From contig NZ_CP039371.1 of NCBI RefSeq assembly GCF_005080685.1, positions 3,472,001-3,536,000 on the forward strand: a stretch of DNA of 64,000 nucleotides, written 5' to 3'. Both the position numbers and the translations under genes were made by a program. Below are positions 54,985 through 64,000 of the stretch, piece after piece. Source of the stretch: Pseudomonas putida (GTDB lineage Bacteria; Pseudomonadota; Gammaproteobacteria; Pseudomonadales; Pseudomonadaceae). The number at the start of each line of letters is the position of its first letter. Position 1 is the stretch's first letter. The notes beneath the pieces were generated by a model that saw only the letters and a list, made by a program, of their open reading frames with translations, searched no databases and had not been told where the DNA came from.

Positions 54985-55647
54985 TCAACCGCCCAGGGCG
55001 ATGATCGCCAGGATCAGCGCCGCGCCGACCAGCGCCAGGCACAGGCCGGTGAGCTGGGTTCGCCCGCCTGAATACCGCGCCAGCAGGCAACCGGCCAGGT
55101 AGAGCATGGCCAACGCCACCAGATGCGACACGCGGATGGCCATGCCGGTGGCTTCTATCAGCAGAAACGGAACGACCATCGGGAAGGTGGCCAGCACCAC
55201 CAGCAGGAAGGTCGCCAGTGCCGCCTTGAAATCATCCACGCCAAGCCGCGCCGGCAATGCACGCCCGGCATCGCGTAACAGATGCGTCCTGAGCAACTCA
55301 AGGCCATTGTCGTCCAGGGATTGGCCGATACGCTCCGGCAGCGCCTCGCCGATCAGGCGACGGCCCAGCGCGCCGATCTGGTCCGCTTGCAGGCGGGCCA
55401 ACAGAGTGCGGCTACGGGTGCGCTCGGTCCAGGTGCGTAACAACAAGATGACGGCATCGGCCAATCCCCAGGCCAGGTTGCAGCCAAATGCCGCGATCAG
55501 CATCAATCGTGCATCTTCGCGCTGGGCGGTGGCCACGCTCAGCGAACCAATGAACGTCATGGCCATGAGCAGGCCGAAAATGACTTCGGTGATGCGGTCG
55601 ATCGGCTCCAGCAGAGGCCGACGTTGCACTTGCGCTTGCGGCTCCAT
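54985..55647 (-). CDS. Multi-pass membrane protein resembling the VIT1/CCC1 family
   Basis: 220 residues with about five hydrophobic helices: ITEVIFGLLMAMTFIGSLSVA, LMLIAAFGCNLAWGLADAVILLL, FKAALATFLLVVLATFPMVVPFLLI, VSHLVALAMLYLAGCLLARY and GLCLALVGAALILAIIALGG. EVIFGLLMAM near helix 1, a charged middle loop (residues ~75-125) and FPMVVPFLLI recall the vacuolar iron transporter-like fold, but metal-site residues were not recognised, so transport of Fe/Mn is only a suggestion. Start at MEPQAQV with GGGGAG upstream. Stands alone between DUF3300 and the divergent TorF gene. Confidence 0.7.
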   Translation of the reverse strand: MEPQAQVQRRPLLEPIDRITEVIFGLLMAMTFIGSLSVATAQREDARLMLIAAFGCNLAWGLADAVILLLRTWTERTRSRTLLARLQADQIGALGRRLIGEALPERIGQSLDDNGLELLRTHLLRDAGRALPARLGVDDFKAALATFLLVVLATFPMVVPFLLIEATGMAIRVSHLVALAMLYLAGCLLARYSGGRTQLTGLCLALVGAALILAIIALGG

Positions 55648-55838
55648 TTCAGGCTCCCCGCAGTATCGCTGGGCTCGGTTTTTCAAGCGTAGCGCAACGC
55701 CAAATACCGGCACGCCAATGATCGGAAAGTTGCCTGCGGCAGCTGCAATCGCGACCCGTTCGCCCTTGACGGTGTACCATTGCCGGCCAACCCAGGTATC
55801 CTGGCCCCCTCTAGAGCAAGCCTTCCAGGACGGAGACC

Positions 55839-56558
55839 ATGACCAGGCCCCTTCTGTTGCTGAGCGCGGCCCTGCTGTTGAGCCCGACGCTGCACGCCCA
55901 GCAGATCCAGCGCGAACTGGGCGACTTCAATTTCACGCTGGGTACCACACCTTCGCGCAGCATGGCCCAGGGGTTGATTTCACCCAGCGCCGTGGGCGCC
56001 TTCCACGGCGGTCTCGATCTGAGCCACCCGAGCGGTCTGTACTTCGGCCAGTACGCCCCGAGCATGGGCGTGGCCCCGGACTCGACCCTGCGCCTGGACA
56101 GCTACCTGGGCTACAAGGACCGCTTCGACAGCACCCTCGGCTACGAGGTGGGCTTGATCCACTACAGCCAACCGAACATCGCCGGCCCCGACAGCTATGC
56201 CCTGTATGGCGGCCTTTCGATACTTGGCAGCCGCATCGGCGGTGCGCTGCGCGACAACCCCGACAACCGCACCAGCACCCTGTTCGCCGACCTAGGGCGC
56301 CTGCCGCTGCTTGATGTGGACCTCACGGTCAAACTGGCCCATCACCAGTTGGGTACCCCTTTCACCATCGGCGATGGCAGCCAGGTCGATGCCTTCTCAG
56401 ACTGGTCGCTGCAGCTCTCGCGGCCCTGGCTGGGCCTGGATCTGGATCTGATCTACAGCAACTCCGATCTCAGTGGGGGTGGCTGCGATGCTTATGCGGG
56501 CATCAATACCTATTGCGAGAGTGTGGTTACCTTGAAGGCTCAGCGGAGTTTCTTTTAG
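55839..56558 (+). CDS. TorF-family putative porin
   Basis: 239 residues with signal peptide (MTRPLLLLSAALLLSPTLHA). The mature protein is a run of amphipathic beta strands with the family marks FTLGTTPSRSMAQGLISPSA, LDLSHPSGLYFGQYAPSMG, YLGYKDRFDSTLGYEVGLIHY and WLGLDLDLIYSNSDLSG, ending in the aromatic RSFF expected of a barrel. It is related to small outer-membrane proteins of unknown cargo. Preceded by a GGA-containing leader; no operon partner. Confidence 0.82.
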   Translation: MTRPLLLLSAALLLSPTLHAQQIQRELGDFNFTLGTTPSRSMAQGLISPSAVGAFHGGLDLSHPSGLYFGQYAPSMGVAPDSTLRLDSYLGYKDRFDSTLGYEVGLIHYSQPNIAGPDSYALYGGLSILGSRIGGALRDNPDNRTSTLFADLGRLPLLDVDLTVKLAHHQLGTPFTIGDGSQVDAFSDWSLQLSRPWLGLDLDLIYSNSDLSGGGCDAYAGINTYCESVVTLKAQRSFF

Positions 56559-56963
56559 GGTCTTGGTAGGTTCGCTTGAGATTGGTAGCGCGGCGCTTCG
56601 CGAAGCGTGCGCTGGAGAGTTGCAGTGCCGCACAAATCGAGCGCCGCCCGCGCGGCGCATCGCGAAGCGTGCGCTTGGGAGTTGGGGTGCCGCTGAAATC
56701 GAGCGCCGCCCGCGCGGCGCATCGCGACGCAAGGCCGCTCCCACATTTGTTGCAACGTGCCACTGTCTGTCAGGCCATGGTTGTCCGCCTTTGGGGCAAC
56801 ACAGATATCGCGCCGGGCCCACCAGGCTGACAACCATGGCCTATCAGACATAATTGGCCCGAAACAGATGTGGGAGCGGCCTTGCGTCGCGATGCGCCGC
56901 GCGGGCGGCGCTCGATATATGCGACACCAAAACCCTACAGCGCACACTTCGCGAAACGCCGCA
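56559..56963. repeat. Intergenic block of nested palindromes and tandem repeats (REP/MITE-like)
   Basis: 405 bases with no credible gene. Two 62-bp tandem units (56602-56663 and 56664-56725) share GAAGCGTGCGCT and the core GAGCGCCGCCCGCGCGGCGC. A perfect 49-bp inverted repeat spans 56698-56746 and 56868-56916, containing GCGACGCAAGGCCGCTCCCA. Nested within it is a 22-bp pair (56764-56785, 56829-56850; 20 of 22 match) around GGCCATGGTTGTC. The left outer arm overlaps the second tandem unit. The sequence type (GGGAGCGGCCTTGCG) recurs in P. putida intergenic REP clusters. No transposase is present. Confidence 0.85.
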
Positions 56964-57878
56964 CTACATCCCTACCGCCGAGCCCCCCACCGCCCCCGCC
57001 GGCATCAGCGTAGAAATCAACGCCCGCACCACCCCAGGCAGCGCATCCAGCTCGCGGACCAGAATACTGCGCTCGCGTACCGCCCAAGGCTCGTCCAAGG
57101 TGATGGTGACCAGGTTCATGGTCTGACTGTGCCGCAGCGCCGCCGATTCGGGAAGGATGCCGATGCCCACGCCCGCCTCCACCAACCGGCAGATGGCCTC
57201 GAAACTGGACAGCTGAATGCGCAGCGACAGGCTCAGCCCCATGCGTTCGACGTGATCGCGCAGAAAACTCAGCAGCGTGCTGCCATCGTGCAAACCGATG
57301 TGCTGGAACGCCAAGGTCTGCTTCAACGTCACCTTCCCTGAGCGCGCCAGTTCGTGCCCCGCCGGCACGATCAACACCAGGCGGTCGGTGCTGAAGTGCA
57401 TGACCTGCAACCCACTGGCCTCCACCGGCCCGGCGATGATGCCCATGTCGCTGCTGCCGTCGAGCACGCCACGGACGATATCCCGAGACAGACGCTCCTG
57501 CAGATCGACGGTCACGCCGGGGCGCTTGGCCAGAAAGCCTGCCAGTACCTCGGGCAGGAACTCGGTGACTGCAGTCGTGTTGGCGAAGATGCGGATATGC
57601 CCGGCCGAGTCGGTGCCGAACTGGGTGAACTCGGCCTTGAGATAATCCACCTGACGCATGATCAGGCGCGCATGGGTCAGCAGCTTGTGCCCTGCAGGGG
57701 TCAGCTCGACGCCGCGGCTGTCGCGGTACAGCAGACGGGTGTCGAGCTGCGCCTCGAGTGCCTTGATGCGGGCGCTGGCAGCGGCTGGCGAGAGAAACGC
57801 ACGACGCGCGCCCTGGGTCAGGCTCGGCGATTCGCCGATGTGAATGAAAAGCCTAAGGTCAGCCAGGTCAAAATGCAT
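56964..57878 (-). CDS. LysR-family regulator of the itaconate cluster
   Basis: 304 residues. Winged helix at the N terminus: DLADLRLFIHIGESPSLTQGARRAFLSPAAASARIKALEAQL, then DTRLLYRDSRGVELTPAG, and a periplasmic-binding-protein-like effector domain from ~90 (GHIRIFANTTAVTEFLPEVLAGF). Start at MHFDLAD with GGAG upstream. It is divergent from the hydratase gene ich, as the LysR gene (RipR) is in the P. aeruginosa itaconate cluster, and an inverted repeat of LysR type lies in between. The effector is presumably itaconate or a CoA derivative (inference). Confidence 0.85.
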   Translation of the reverse strand: MHFDLADLRLFIHIGESPSLTQGARRAFLSPAAASARIKALEAQLDTRLLYRDSRGVELTPAGHKLLTHARLIMRQVDYLKAEFTQFGTDSAGHIRIFANTTAVTEFLPEVLAGFLAKRPGVTVDLQERLSRDIVRGVLDGSSDMGIIAGPVEASGLQVMHFSTDRLVLIVPAGHELARSGKVTLKQTLAFQHIGLHDGSTLLSFLRDHVERMGLSLSLRIQLSSFEAICRLVEAGVGIGILPESAALRHSQTMNLVTITLDEPWAVRERSILVRELDALPGVVRALISTLMPAGAVGGSAVGM

Positions 57879-57905
57879 GCGGGCTCCGGTGCAGGCAAAC
57901 TCATG

Positions 57906-57926
57906 GCGTTCAGCATACATGAACGC
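57906..57926. promoter_or_regulatory. LysR-type operator upstream of ich
   Basis: Perfect inverted repeat GCGTTCA-N7-TGAACGC containing a T-N11-A core (T57910, A57922). It lies 28 bases before the LysR start codon and about 80 bases before ich, where a LysR activator would bind. Confidence 0.65.
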
Positions 57927-57982
57927 TGCTTTATGCAAATGCAAATTCACAGAATGCCAGACGCCTCGCATGATCGCCGCAT

Positions 57983-57990
57983 AACAACAA
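57983..57990 (+). promoter_or_regulatory. Candidate Crc/Hfq (CA) motif before ich
   Basis: AACAACAA immediately upstream of the AGAGG ribosome-binding site of ich. Confidence 0.6.
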
Positions 57991-58008
57991 ATGCAGAGGC
58001 CCATGGTG

Positions 58009-58848
58009 ATGACTGCTATAAATCCGCCCATCGACTACAGCCCGTGGATCGGCCGCACCGAGCGGGTCCATGACGAGCTGAGCCGCAATCTGGTCAAGCG
58101 CATCGCCGCGACCTTCGGCGACATCGCCCCCGCCGTCGGGCAACCGCTGCCACCGCTGTGGATGTGGTGCTTCTTCCAGGAACCGGTGCCCGAGCCGCAA
58201 CTGGGCAGCGACGGCCACCCCGCCCGTGGCGGCTTTCTGCCACCGGCCGACCAGCGCAACCGCATGTGGGCCGGGGGCCGCGTTGAATTCATCGCCCCGC
58301 TGCGGGTTGGCAGTGAGGCCGAGCGCCTGTCCACCATCCTCCACATCGAGGAAAAGCACGGCCGCACCGGCGCGCTGCTGTTCGTCACCGTACGCCACGA
58401 CTACTCGCAAGATGGCCAGTTGTGCGTGCGCGAAGAGCAGGACATCGTCTACCGCGAACCCAACCCGCCCAAGCTCGCAAGCCAGGCGACCCCTGCCCAC
58501 GCTGACTGGAGCGAAACGATCGCACCCACGCCGACCCTGCTTTTCCGGTACTCCGCCGTCACCTTCAATGGCCACCGCATCCATTACGACCATCCCTACG
58601 TCACCGATACCGAAGGCTACGCCGGCCTGGTGGTGCATGGCCCGATGATCGCCACGCTCAACCTGCGCGCGTTCCTGCGCGCCAACCCAGGCAAGCAAGT
58701 GCGGCGCTTCGCCTATCGCGGCGTACGCCCGTTGACCGTTCCGACCCCCTTCGAAGTCGCCGGCCACATCAGCGAACCCGGCCAGGCCCAACTGTGGGCG
58801 GGCAACGGAGATGGCGTCGCGCAGAGCGCCGAAGTGCTTTTCGACTGA
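58009..58848 (+). CDS. ich: Itaconyl-CoA hydratase (MaoC-like, mesaconyl-C4-CoA hydratase family)
   Basis: 279 residues. Two hot-dog halves: N-half with the family segment FFQEPVPEPQLGSDGHPARG and RMWAGGRVEF; C-half with the catalytic MaoC region FNGHRIHYDHPYVTDTEGY and LVVHGPMIATLNLRAF. It hydrates itaconyl-CoA to citramalyl-CoA. Three in-frame ATGs compete (57991, 58003, 58009); AGAGG is best spaced for 58009. First gene of the itaconate operon, 19 bases before the acyl-CoA dehydrogenase, divergent from the LysR gene. Confidence 0.85.
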   Translation: MTAINPPIDYSPWIGRTERVHDELSRNLVKRIAATFGDIAPAVGQPLPPLWMWCFFQEPVPEPQLGSDGHPARGGFLPPADQRNRMWAGGRVEFIAPLRVGSEAERLSTILHIEEKHGRTGALLFVTVRHDYSQDGQLCVREEQDIVYREPNPPKLASQATPAHADWSETIAPTPTLLFRYSAVTFNGHRIHYDHPYVTDTEGYAGLVVHGPMIATLNLRAFLRANPGKQVRRFAYRGVRPLTVPTPFEVAGHISEPGQAQLWAGNGDGVAQSAEVLFD

Positions 58849-58867
58849 TACCTGACAGGGATATCCC

Positions 58868-60031
58868 ATGCATACGTACGACAGTGATGACCTCAACGCC
58901 ATCCGCGAAGGCGTGCGCGCCTTGTGCGCCGAATTCGATGCCAGCTACTGGCGCAAGATCGACGAGGAGAAGGGCTTTCCCGAAGCCTTCGTCAAGGCCA
59001 TGACCGATGCCGGCTGGCTGTCGGCGATGATCCCCGAGGAATTCGGCGGCTCGGGCCTGGGCCTTGCCGAGGCGTCGGTCATCCTCGAAGAGGTCAATGC
59101 CTGCGGTGGCAATTCCGGCACCGTCCATGGCCAGATGTACAACATGTTCACCCTGCTGCGTAACGGCAGCGACGAACAGAAACGCTACTACCTGCCCAAG
59201 CTCGCCAGCGGCGAGTTGCGCCTGCAGTCGATGGGCGTCACCGAGCCCACTACCGGGACCGACACCACCAAGCTCAAGACCACTGCGGTGCGCAAAGGCG
59301 ACAAGTACGTGATCAATGGCCAGAAGGTATGGATCTCGCGGGTCCAGCACTCCGACCTGATGATCCTGCTGGCGCGCACCACGCCGCTGGCCGAGGTGAA
59401 GAAGAAGTCCGAAGGCATGTCGATCTTCCTGGTCGATCTGCGCGACGCGATCGGCAACGGCCTGACTGTTCAGCCCATCGCCAACATGGTCAACCACGAA
59501 ACCAACGAGCTGTTCTTCGACAACCTGGAAATCCCCGCCAGCAGCCTGATCGGTGAAGAAGGCAAGGGCTTTCGCTACATCCTCGACGGCCTCAATGCCG
59601 AGCGCACGCTGATCGCTGCCGAGTGCATCGGCGACGGTCGCTGGTTCGTCGAGAAGGCCAGCGCCTACGCCCGCGACCGCGTGGTATTCGGTCGGCCGAT
59701 CGGGCAGAACCAGGGCGTGCAATTCCCCATCGCCGAGGCGCATATCGAAATCGAAGCCGCCGACCTGATGCGCTGGCGCGCTTGCGAGGAATACGACAGC
59801 GGCCGCAACGCTGGCGCCGCCGCCAACATGGCCAAGTACCTGGCCGCCAAGGCCAGCTGGGAAGCCGCCAATGCCTGCCTGCAGACCCACGGCGGCTTTG
59901 GCTTCGCCTGCGAATACGACGTCGAGCGCAAGTTCCGCGAAACCCGCCTGTACCAGGTAGCGCCGATCTCCACCAACCTCATCCTTTCCTATGTGGCCGA
60001 GCATCTGCTCGAACTGCCACGCAGCTTCTGA
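58868..60031 (+). CDS. Acyl-CoA dehydrogenase-family protein of the itaconate cluster
   Basis: 387 residues. ACAD fold: MIPEEFGGSGLGLAEASVILEE, SMGVTEPTTGTDTTKLKT, VINGQKVWISRVQHSDLMILLAR, RVVFGRPIGQNQGVQFPIAEAH, THGGFGFACEYDVERKFRE. By eye the usual catalytic Glu of the C-terminal YEGT motif is replaced: the segment reads LYQVAPISTN, with Pro366 at that position. Glu245 in LNAERTLIAAE sits where isovaleryl-CoA-type dehydrogenases keep their alternative base. It corresponds to the acyl-CoA dehydrogenase gene in the P. aeruginosa itaconate cluster; its reaction there is not established. Confidence 0.85.
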   Translation: MHTYDSDDLNAIREGVRALCAEFDASYWRKIDEEKGFPEAFVKAMTDAGWLSAMIPEEFGGSGLGLAEASVILEEVNACGGNSGTVHGQMYNMFTLLRNGSDEQKRYYLPKLASGELRLQSMGVTEPTTGTDTTKLKTTAVRKGDKYVINGQKVWISRVQHSDLMILLARTTPLAEVKKKSEGMSIFLVDLRDAIGNGLTVQPIANMVNHETNELFFDNLEIPASSLIGEEGKGFRYILDGLNAERTLIAAECIGDGRWFVEKASAYARDRVVFGRPIGQNQGVQFPIAEAHIEIEAADLMRWRACEEYDSGRNAGAAANMAKYLAAKASWEAANACLQTHGGFGFACEYDVERKFRETRLYQVAPISTNLILSYVAEHLLELPRSF

Positions 60032-60041
60032 GGGCCTGACC

Positions 60042-61391
60042 ATGCACCATACCCAAGCCTTGGCGGGCTTTCTCGCCGACCTGCGTTACGCCCAGATTCC
60101 CGGCCACGTGCTCGACCGCACCGAGGACCTGTTCCTCGACTGGCTGGGCTCGGCCCTGGCCAGCCAGGGCTCGCACCCAATTCCACTGTTCGAGCGTTAT
60201 GCCGAGCGCATGGGGCCAGCCGAGGGCAACGCGCGGATCCTGACCAACGGGCGCAGTTCCTCGCCCTACTTCGCCGCCCTGGTCAACGGCGCTGCCTCGC
60301 ACCTGGTCGAACAGGACGACCTGCACAACAGCTCGGTGCTGCACCCGGCGACCGTGGTGTTCTCCGCCGTGCTGGCCGCCGCGCAAGACCTCGGCAAGTC
60401 CGGCCCGGACCTGCTGCTGGCAGCCGTTGCGGGTTATGAAGCCGGCATTCGCATCGGCGAGTTCCTTGGCCGTTCGCACTACCGCATCTTCCACACCACC
60501 GCCACGGTCGGCACCTTGGCCGCTGCAGTAGGCGTGGGCAAGCTGCTCGATTTCAACCAGGAGCAGTTCATCAACCTGCTGGGCAGCGCCGGAACCCAGG
60601 CCGCCGGGCTGTGGGAGTTCCTGCGCGATGCCGCTGACTCCAAGCAACTGCACACTGCCAAGGCTGCCGCCGATGGCCTGCTCGCCGCCTACCTGACCGC
60701 CGACGGCCTCAGCGGTGCACGCAACATCCTCGAAGGCGACCAAGGCATGGCTGCGGGCATGTCCAGCGACGCCGACCCGACACGCCTGAGCGATCGCCTG
60801 GGTACGCGCTGGGCACTGGTCGAGACCTCGTTCAAGTTCCACGCCTCGTGCCGCCACACCCATCCCGCCGCCGATGCCCTGCTGCACCTGATGCAGCGCG
60901 AAGGCCTGGGCCACGAGCAGATCGCCAAGGTGGTGACCCGCGTGCACCAAGGTGCCATCGATGTGCTCGGCCGGGTCACCGTCCCAACCACCGTGCACCA
61001 AGCCAAGTTTTCCATGGGCACCGTACTGGGCCTGATCGCCGTGCATGGCAGCGCGCAACTGCTGGAGTTCCGCGACCTGGCACTGACCGACCCAAGGGTC
61101 GCCGCCCTGCGCGAGAAGGTCCAGATGCAGCTCGACGCAGAAGTGGATGCGGCCTATCCGGCACGCTGGCTCGGCCGCGTTGAGGTCACCGATGTGCAGG
61201 GGCGCCACTACAGCGCCGCCATCGACGACCCCAAGGGCGACCCGGGCAACACCCTCAGTCGCCCGGAGCTGGAAGCCAAGTTCCAGCGCTTGCTGGCCTA
61301 CTCCGGTGCACGCAGCGAGGCCCAGGGCAAGCAACTGATCGAACGGGTGTGGCAACTGCGTGACGCCAGCACGCTGGCAGATCTGCATTGA
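60042..61391 (+). CDS. MmgE/PrpD family protein
   Basis: 449 residues. MmgE/PrpD features: DRTEDLFLDWLGSALASQG, NGAASHLVEQDDLHNSSVLHPATVV (family His/Asp-rich segment), AVAGYEAGIRIGEFLG, HTTATVGTLAAAVGVGKLL and the C-half SFKFHASCRHTHPAADAL. The family includes 2-methylcitrate dehydratase and cis-aconitate decarboxylase. In itaconate clusters its role is not settled; it may process an itaconate isomer or a methyl-branched acid. It begins 10 bases after the acyl-CoA dehydrogenase stop; the glyoxalase-like gene I recall at this place in P. aeruginosa is absent. Confidence 0.85.
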   Translation: MHHTQALAGFLADLRYAQIPGHVLDRTEDLFLDWLGSALASQGSHPIPLFERYAERMGPAEGNARILTNGRSSSPYFAALVNGAASHLVEQDDLHNSSVLHPATVVFSAVLAAAQDLGKSGPDLLLAAVAGYEAGIRIGEFLGRSHYRIFHTTATVGTLAAAVGVGKLLDFNQEQFINLLGSAGTQAAGLWEFLRDAADSKQLHTAKAAADGLLAAYLTADGLSGARNILEGDQGMAAGMSSDADPTRLSDRLGTRWALVETSFKFHASCRHTHPAADALLHLMQREGLGHEQIAKVVTRVHQGAIDVLGRVTVPTTVHQAKFSMGTVLGLIAVHGSAQLLEFRDLALTDPRVAALREKVQMQLDAEVDAAYPARWLGRVEVTDVQGRHYSAAIDDPKGDPGNTLSRPELEAKFQRLLAYSGARSEAQGKQLIERVWQLRDASTLADLH

Positions 61392-61427
61392 GCCGCGCCC
61401 CGCAACCCAGACCCACAGGTGATTGAC

Positions 61428-62623
61428 ATGACCCAACCCACGCCCCGTCCACTTGACGGCATCACTGTCGTAAGCCTGGAGCACGCAATCGCAGCGCCGT
61501 TCTGCACGCGGCAACTGGCCGACCTGGGTGCCCGCGTGATCAAGATCGAGCGCCCCGGCAGCGGCGACTTTGCCCGCGGCTATGACCAACGCGTCGACGG
61601 CCTGGCCTCGCATTTCGTCTGGACCAACCGCTCCAAGGAGAGCCTCACCCTCGACCTCAAGCAACCCGCTGCCGAAGGTATCCTCGAATCGCTGCTGGCC
61701 AAGGCCGACGTGCTGGTGCAAAACCTCGCCCCAGGCGCGGCAGCGCGCATGGGCCTGTCGTTCGAGGCCTTGCACGCGCGCTTTGCGCAGCTGATCGTAT
61801 GCGATATCTCCGGTTACGGCGAAGGCGGCCCTTATGAAAAGAAAAAGGCCTACGACCTGCTGATCCAGAGCGAGGGCGGCTTCCTCTCGGTAACCGGCGG
61901 CCCTGGCGAGGACGAGATGGCCAAGGCTGGCTGCTCGATCGCCGACATCGCCGCCGGCATGTACGCCTACACCGGGGTGTTGTCAGCGCTGATGCTGCGC
62001 GACAAGACGGGCGTTGGCAGCCGCATCGACGTATCGATGCTGGAAAGCCTAGTGGAATGGATGGGCTACCCGATGTACTACGCCTACGACGGTGCGCCGC
62101 CACCGCCGCGGGCAGGCGCATCGCACTCGACCATCTATCCGTACGGCCCCTTCCCCACCGGCGATGGCGGCACCATCATGCTCGGCCTGCAGAACGAGCG
62201 CGAATGGGCGCTGTTCTGCGACAAGGTGCTGCTCGACCCGGCGCTGGCCAGCGATGACCGCTTCAGTGCCAACTTCAAGCGCTCGGAAAACCGCGACGTG
62301 CTGCGTCAACTGATCATCGAGCGCTTCGCCAGCCTGTCGCTGGACGATGTGGTGGAGCGCCTGGAGCAGGCGCAGATCGCCAATGCCCGGGTCAACGACA
62401 TGCACGGGGTGTGGCAACACCCACAGCTGCGCGCCCGCGACCGCTGGCGCGAGGTCGACAGCCCGGCCGGCAAGTTGCCGTCGCTGCTGCCGCCGGGGCG
62501 CAATGCCGCGTTCAGCCCACGCATGGACGCGGTGCCGGGGCTGGGGCAGCACACCCAGCCGATTCTTGCCGAGCTCGGCTTCAGCGCCGAGCAACAGGCC
62601 GACCTGGCTGCCGGAGGCGTGGT

Positions 62624-62627
<4 letters not shown>
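61428..62627 (+). CDS. ict: Class III CoA-transferase, itaconate (succinyl-CoA:itaconate) CoA-transferase
   Basis: 399 residues, CaiB/BaiF family. N-terminal LDGITVVSLEHAIAAPFCTRQLADLGARVIKIERPGSGD type signature, DLKQPAAEGILESLLAKADVLVQNLAPG, and the region AYDLLIQSEGGFLSVTG holding the Asp that forms the covalent anhydride with the acyl group. Transfers CoA from succinyl-CoA to itaconate. Start at MTQPTPRPLDG; a GTG nine bases upstream is possible. Its stop overlaps the ccl start by ATGA, so the activation and cleavage steps are translated together. Confidence 0.86.

Positions 62628-64000
<1,373 letters not shown>

Noticed and set aside
56602..56725. Tandem 62-bp units considered as a CRISPR array
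   Set aside because: Only two adjacent units without spacers, part of a palindromic REP-like block, and no cas genes.
56563..56947. Several 80-130 codon frames in the palindromic block
   Set aside because: They arise from the repeat sequence itself on both strands and contain no ribosome-binding site or known domain.
59979..61775. 598-codon open frame on the minus strand opposite the MmgE/PrpD gene
   Set aside because: Antisense to a gene with strong family motifs and crosses gene boundaries.

Overview
The window is a high-GC stretch of a Pseudomonas chromosome, most likely from the P. putida group. This rests on the gene set (OprD porin, third-type malate:quinone oxidoreductase, trehalose synthase, Zn-type hemB beside proP, DUF3300/DUF2950 pair), on REP-type palindromes, on AACAACAA-like Crc/Hfq motifs at catabolic genes, and on a gene order (mqo - treS - riboflavin synthase paralogue - proP - hemB) that I recall from P. 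putida KT2440. No tRNA, rRNA, CRISPR array, integrase or intact insertion sequence was seen.

Left part (1-20.4 kb), housekeeping and stress genes: a 5'-truncated carboxynorspermidine/saccharopine dehydrogenase, a SAM methyltransferase, mqo, a divergent SRAP (YedK-like) protein followed by a ThDP enzyme, an SOS-controlled radical-SAM/DUF4130 DNA-repair pair, trehalose synthase, a 994-residue autotransporter, a riboflavin synthase paralogue, a DUF1275 protein, ProP, a divergent SDR/AraC pair and a zinc-type HemB.

Middle left (20.4-30 kb), type I secretion island, all on the minus strand: HlyB-like ABC exporter, HlyD-like adaptor, a 99-residue membrane-anchored protein of unknown function, and an 1818-residue cargo. 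The cargo joins an FrpC-type RTX scaffold to a kexin-like S8 protease with a P domain; the canonical catalytic Asp is replaced by Glu. The island's promoter region, the small gene and the 5' end of the cargo gene are visibly AT-richer than the surroundings. This is the best candidate for an undescribed system here.

Middle (30-40.2 kb): a RIO kinase, then a sugar-acid cluster. A five-gene minus-strand operon (two ACS-type MFS transporters, FAH/AraD1-type protein, 2-oxoglutarate-semialdehyde-type dehydrogenase, 2-hydroxyacid dehydrogenase) faces an IlvD/Edd dehydratase and a FadR-type GntR regulator. Together they fit non-phosphorylative (Weimberg-type) pentonate breakdown to 2-oxoglutarate. 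Three related operator-like sites mark the two control regions.

Right of centre (40.2-52.5 kb): an apparently complete cyclohexanecarboxylate-to-pimeloyl-CoA pathway (AliA, AliB, BadK, BadH, BadI, MarR regulator BadR), plus the genes expected for one round of pimeloyl-CoA beta-oxidation except the thiolase, and an OprD porin. The two arms diverge from a 190-bp region where a perfect palindrome overlaps both -35 boxes.

Right end (52.5-64 kb): DUF2950/DUF3300, a VIT-like membrane protein, a TorF-type porin, a 400-bp block of nested palindromes and tandem repeats, and the itaconate degradation cluster (LysR regulator, Ich, acyl-CoA dehydrogenase, MmgE/PrpD protein, Ict, Ccl, and the start of a DctP TRAP transporter cut by the window edge).
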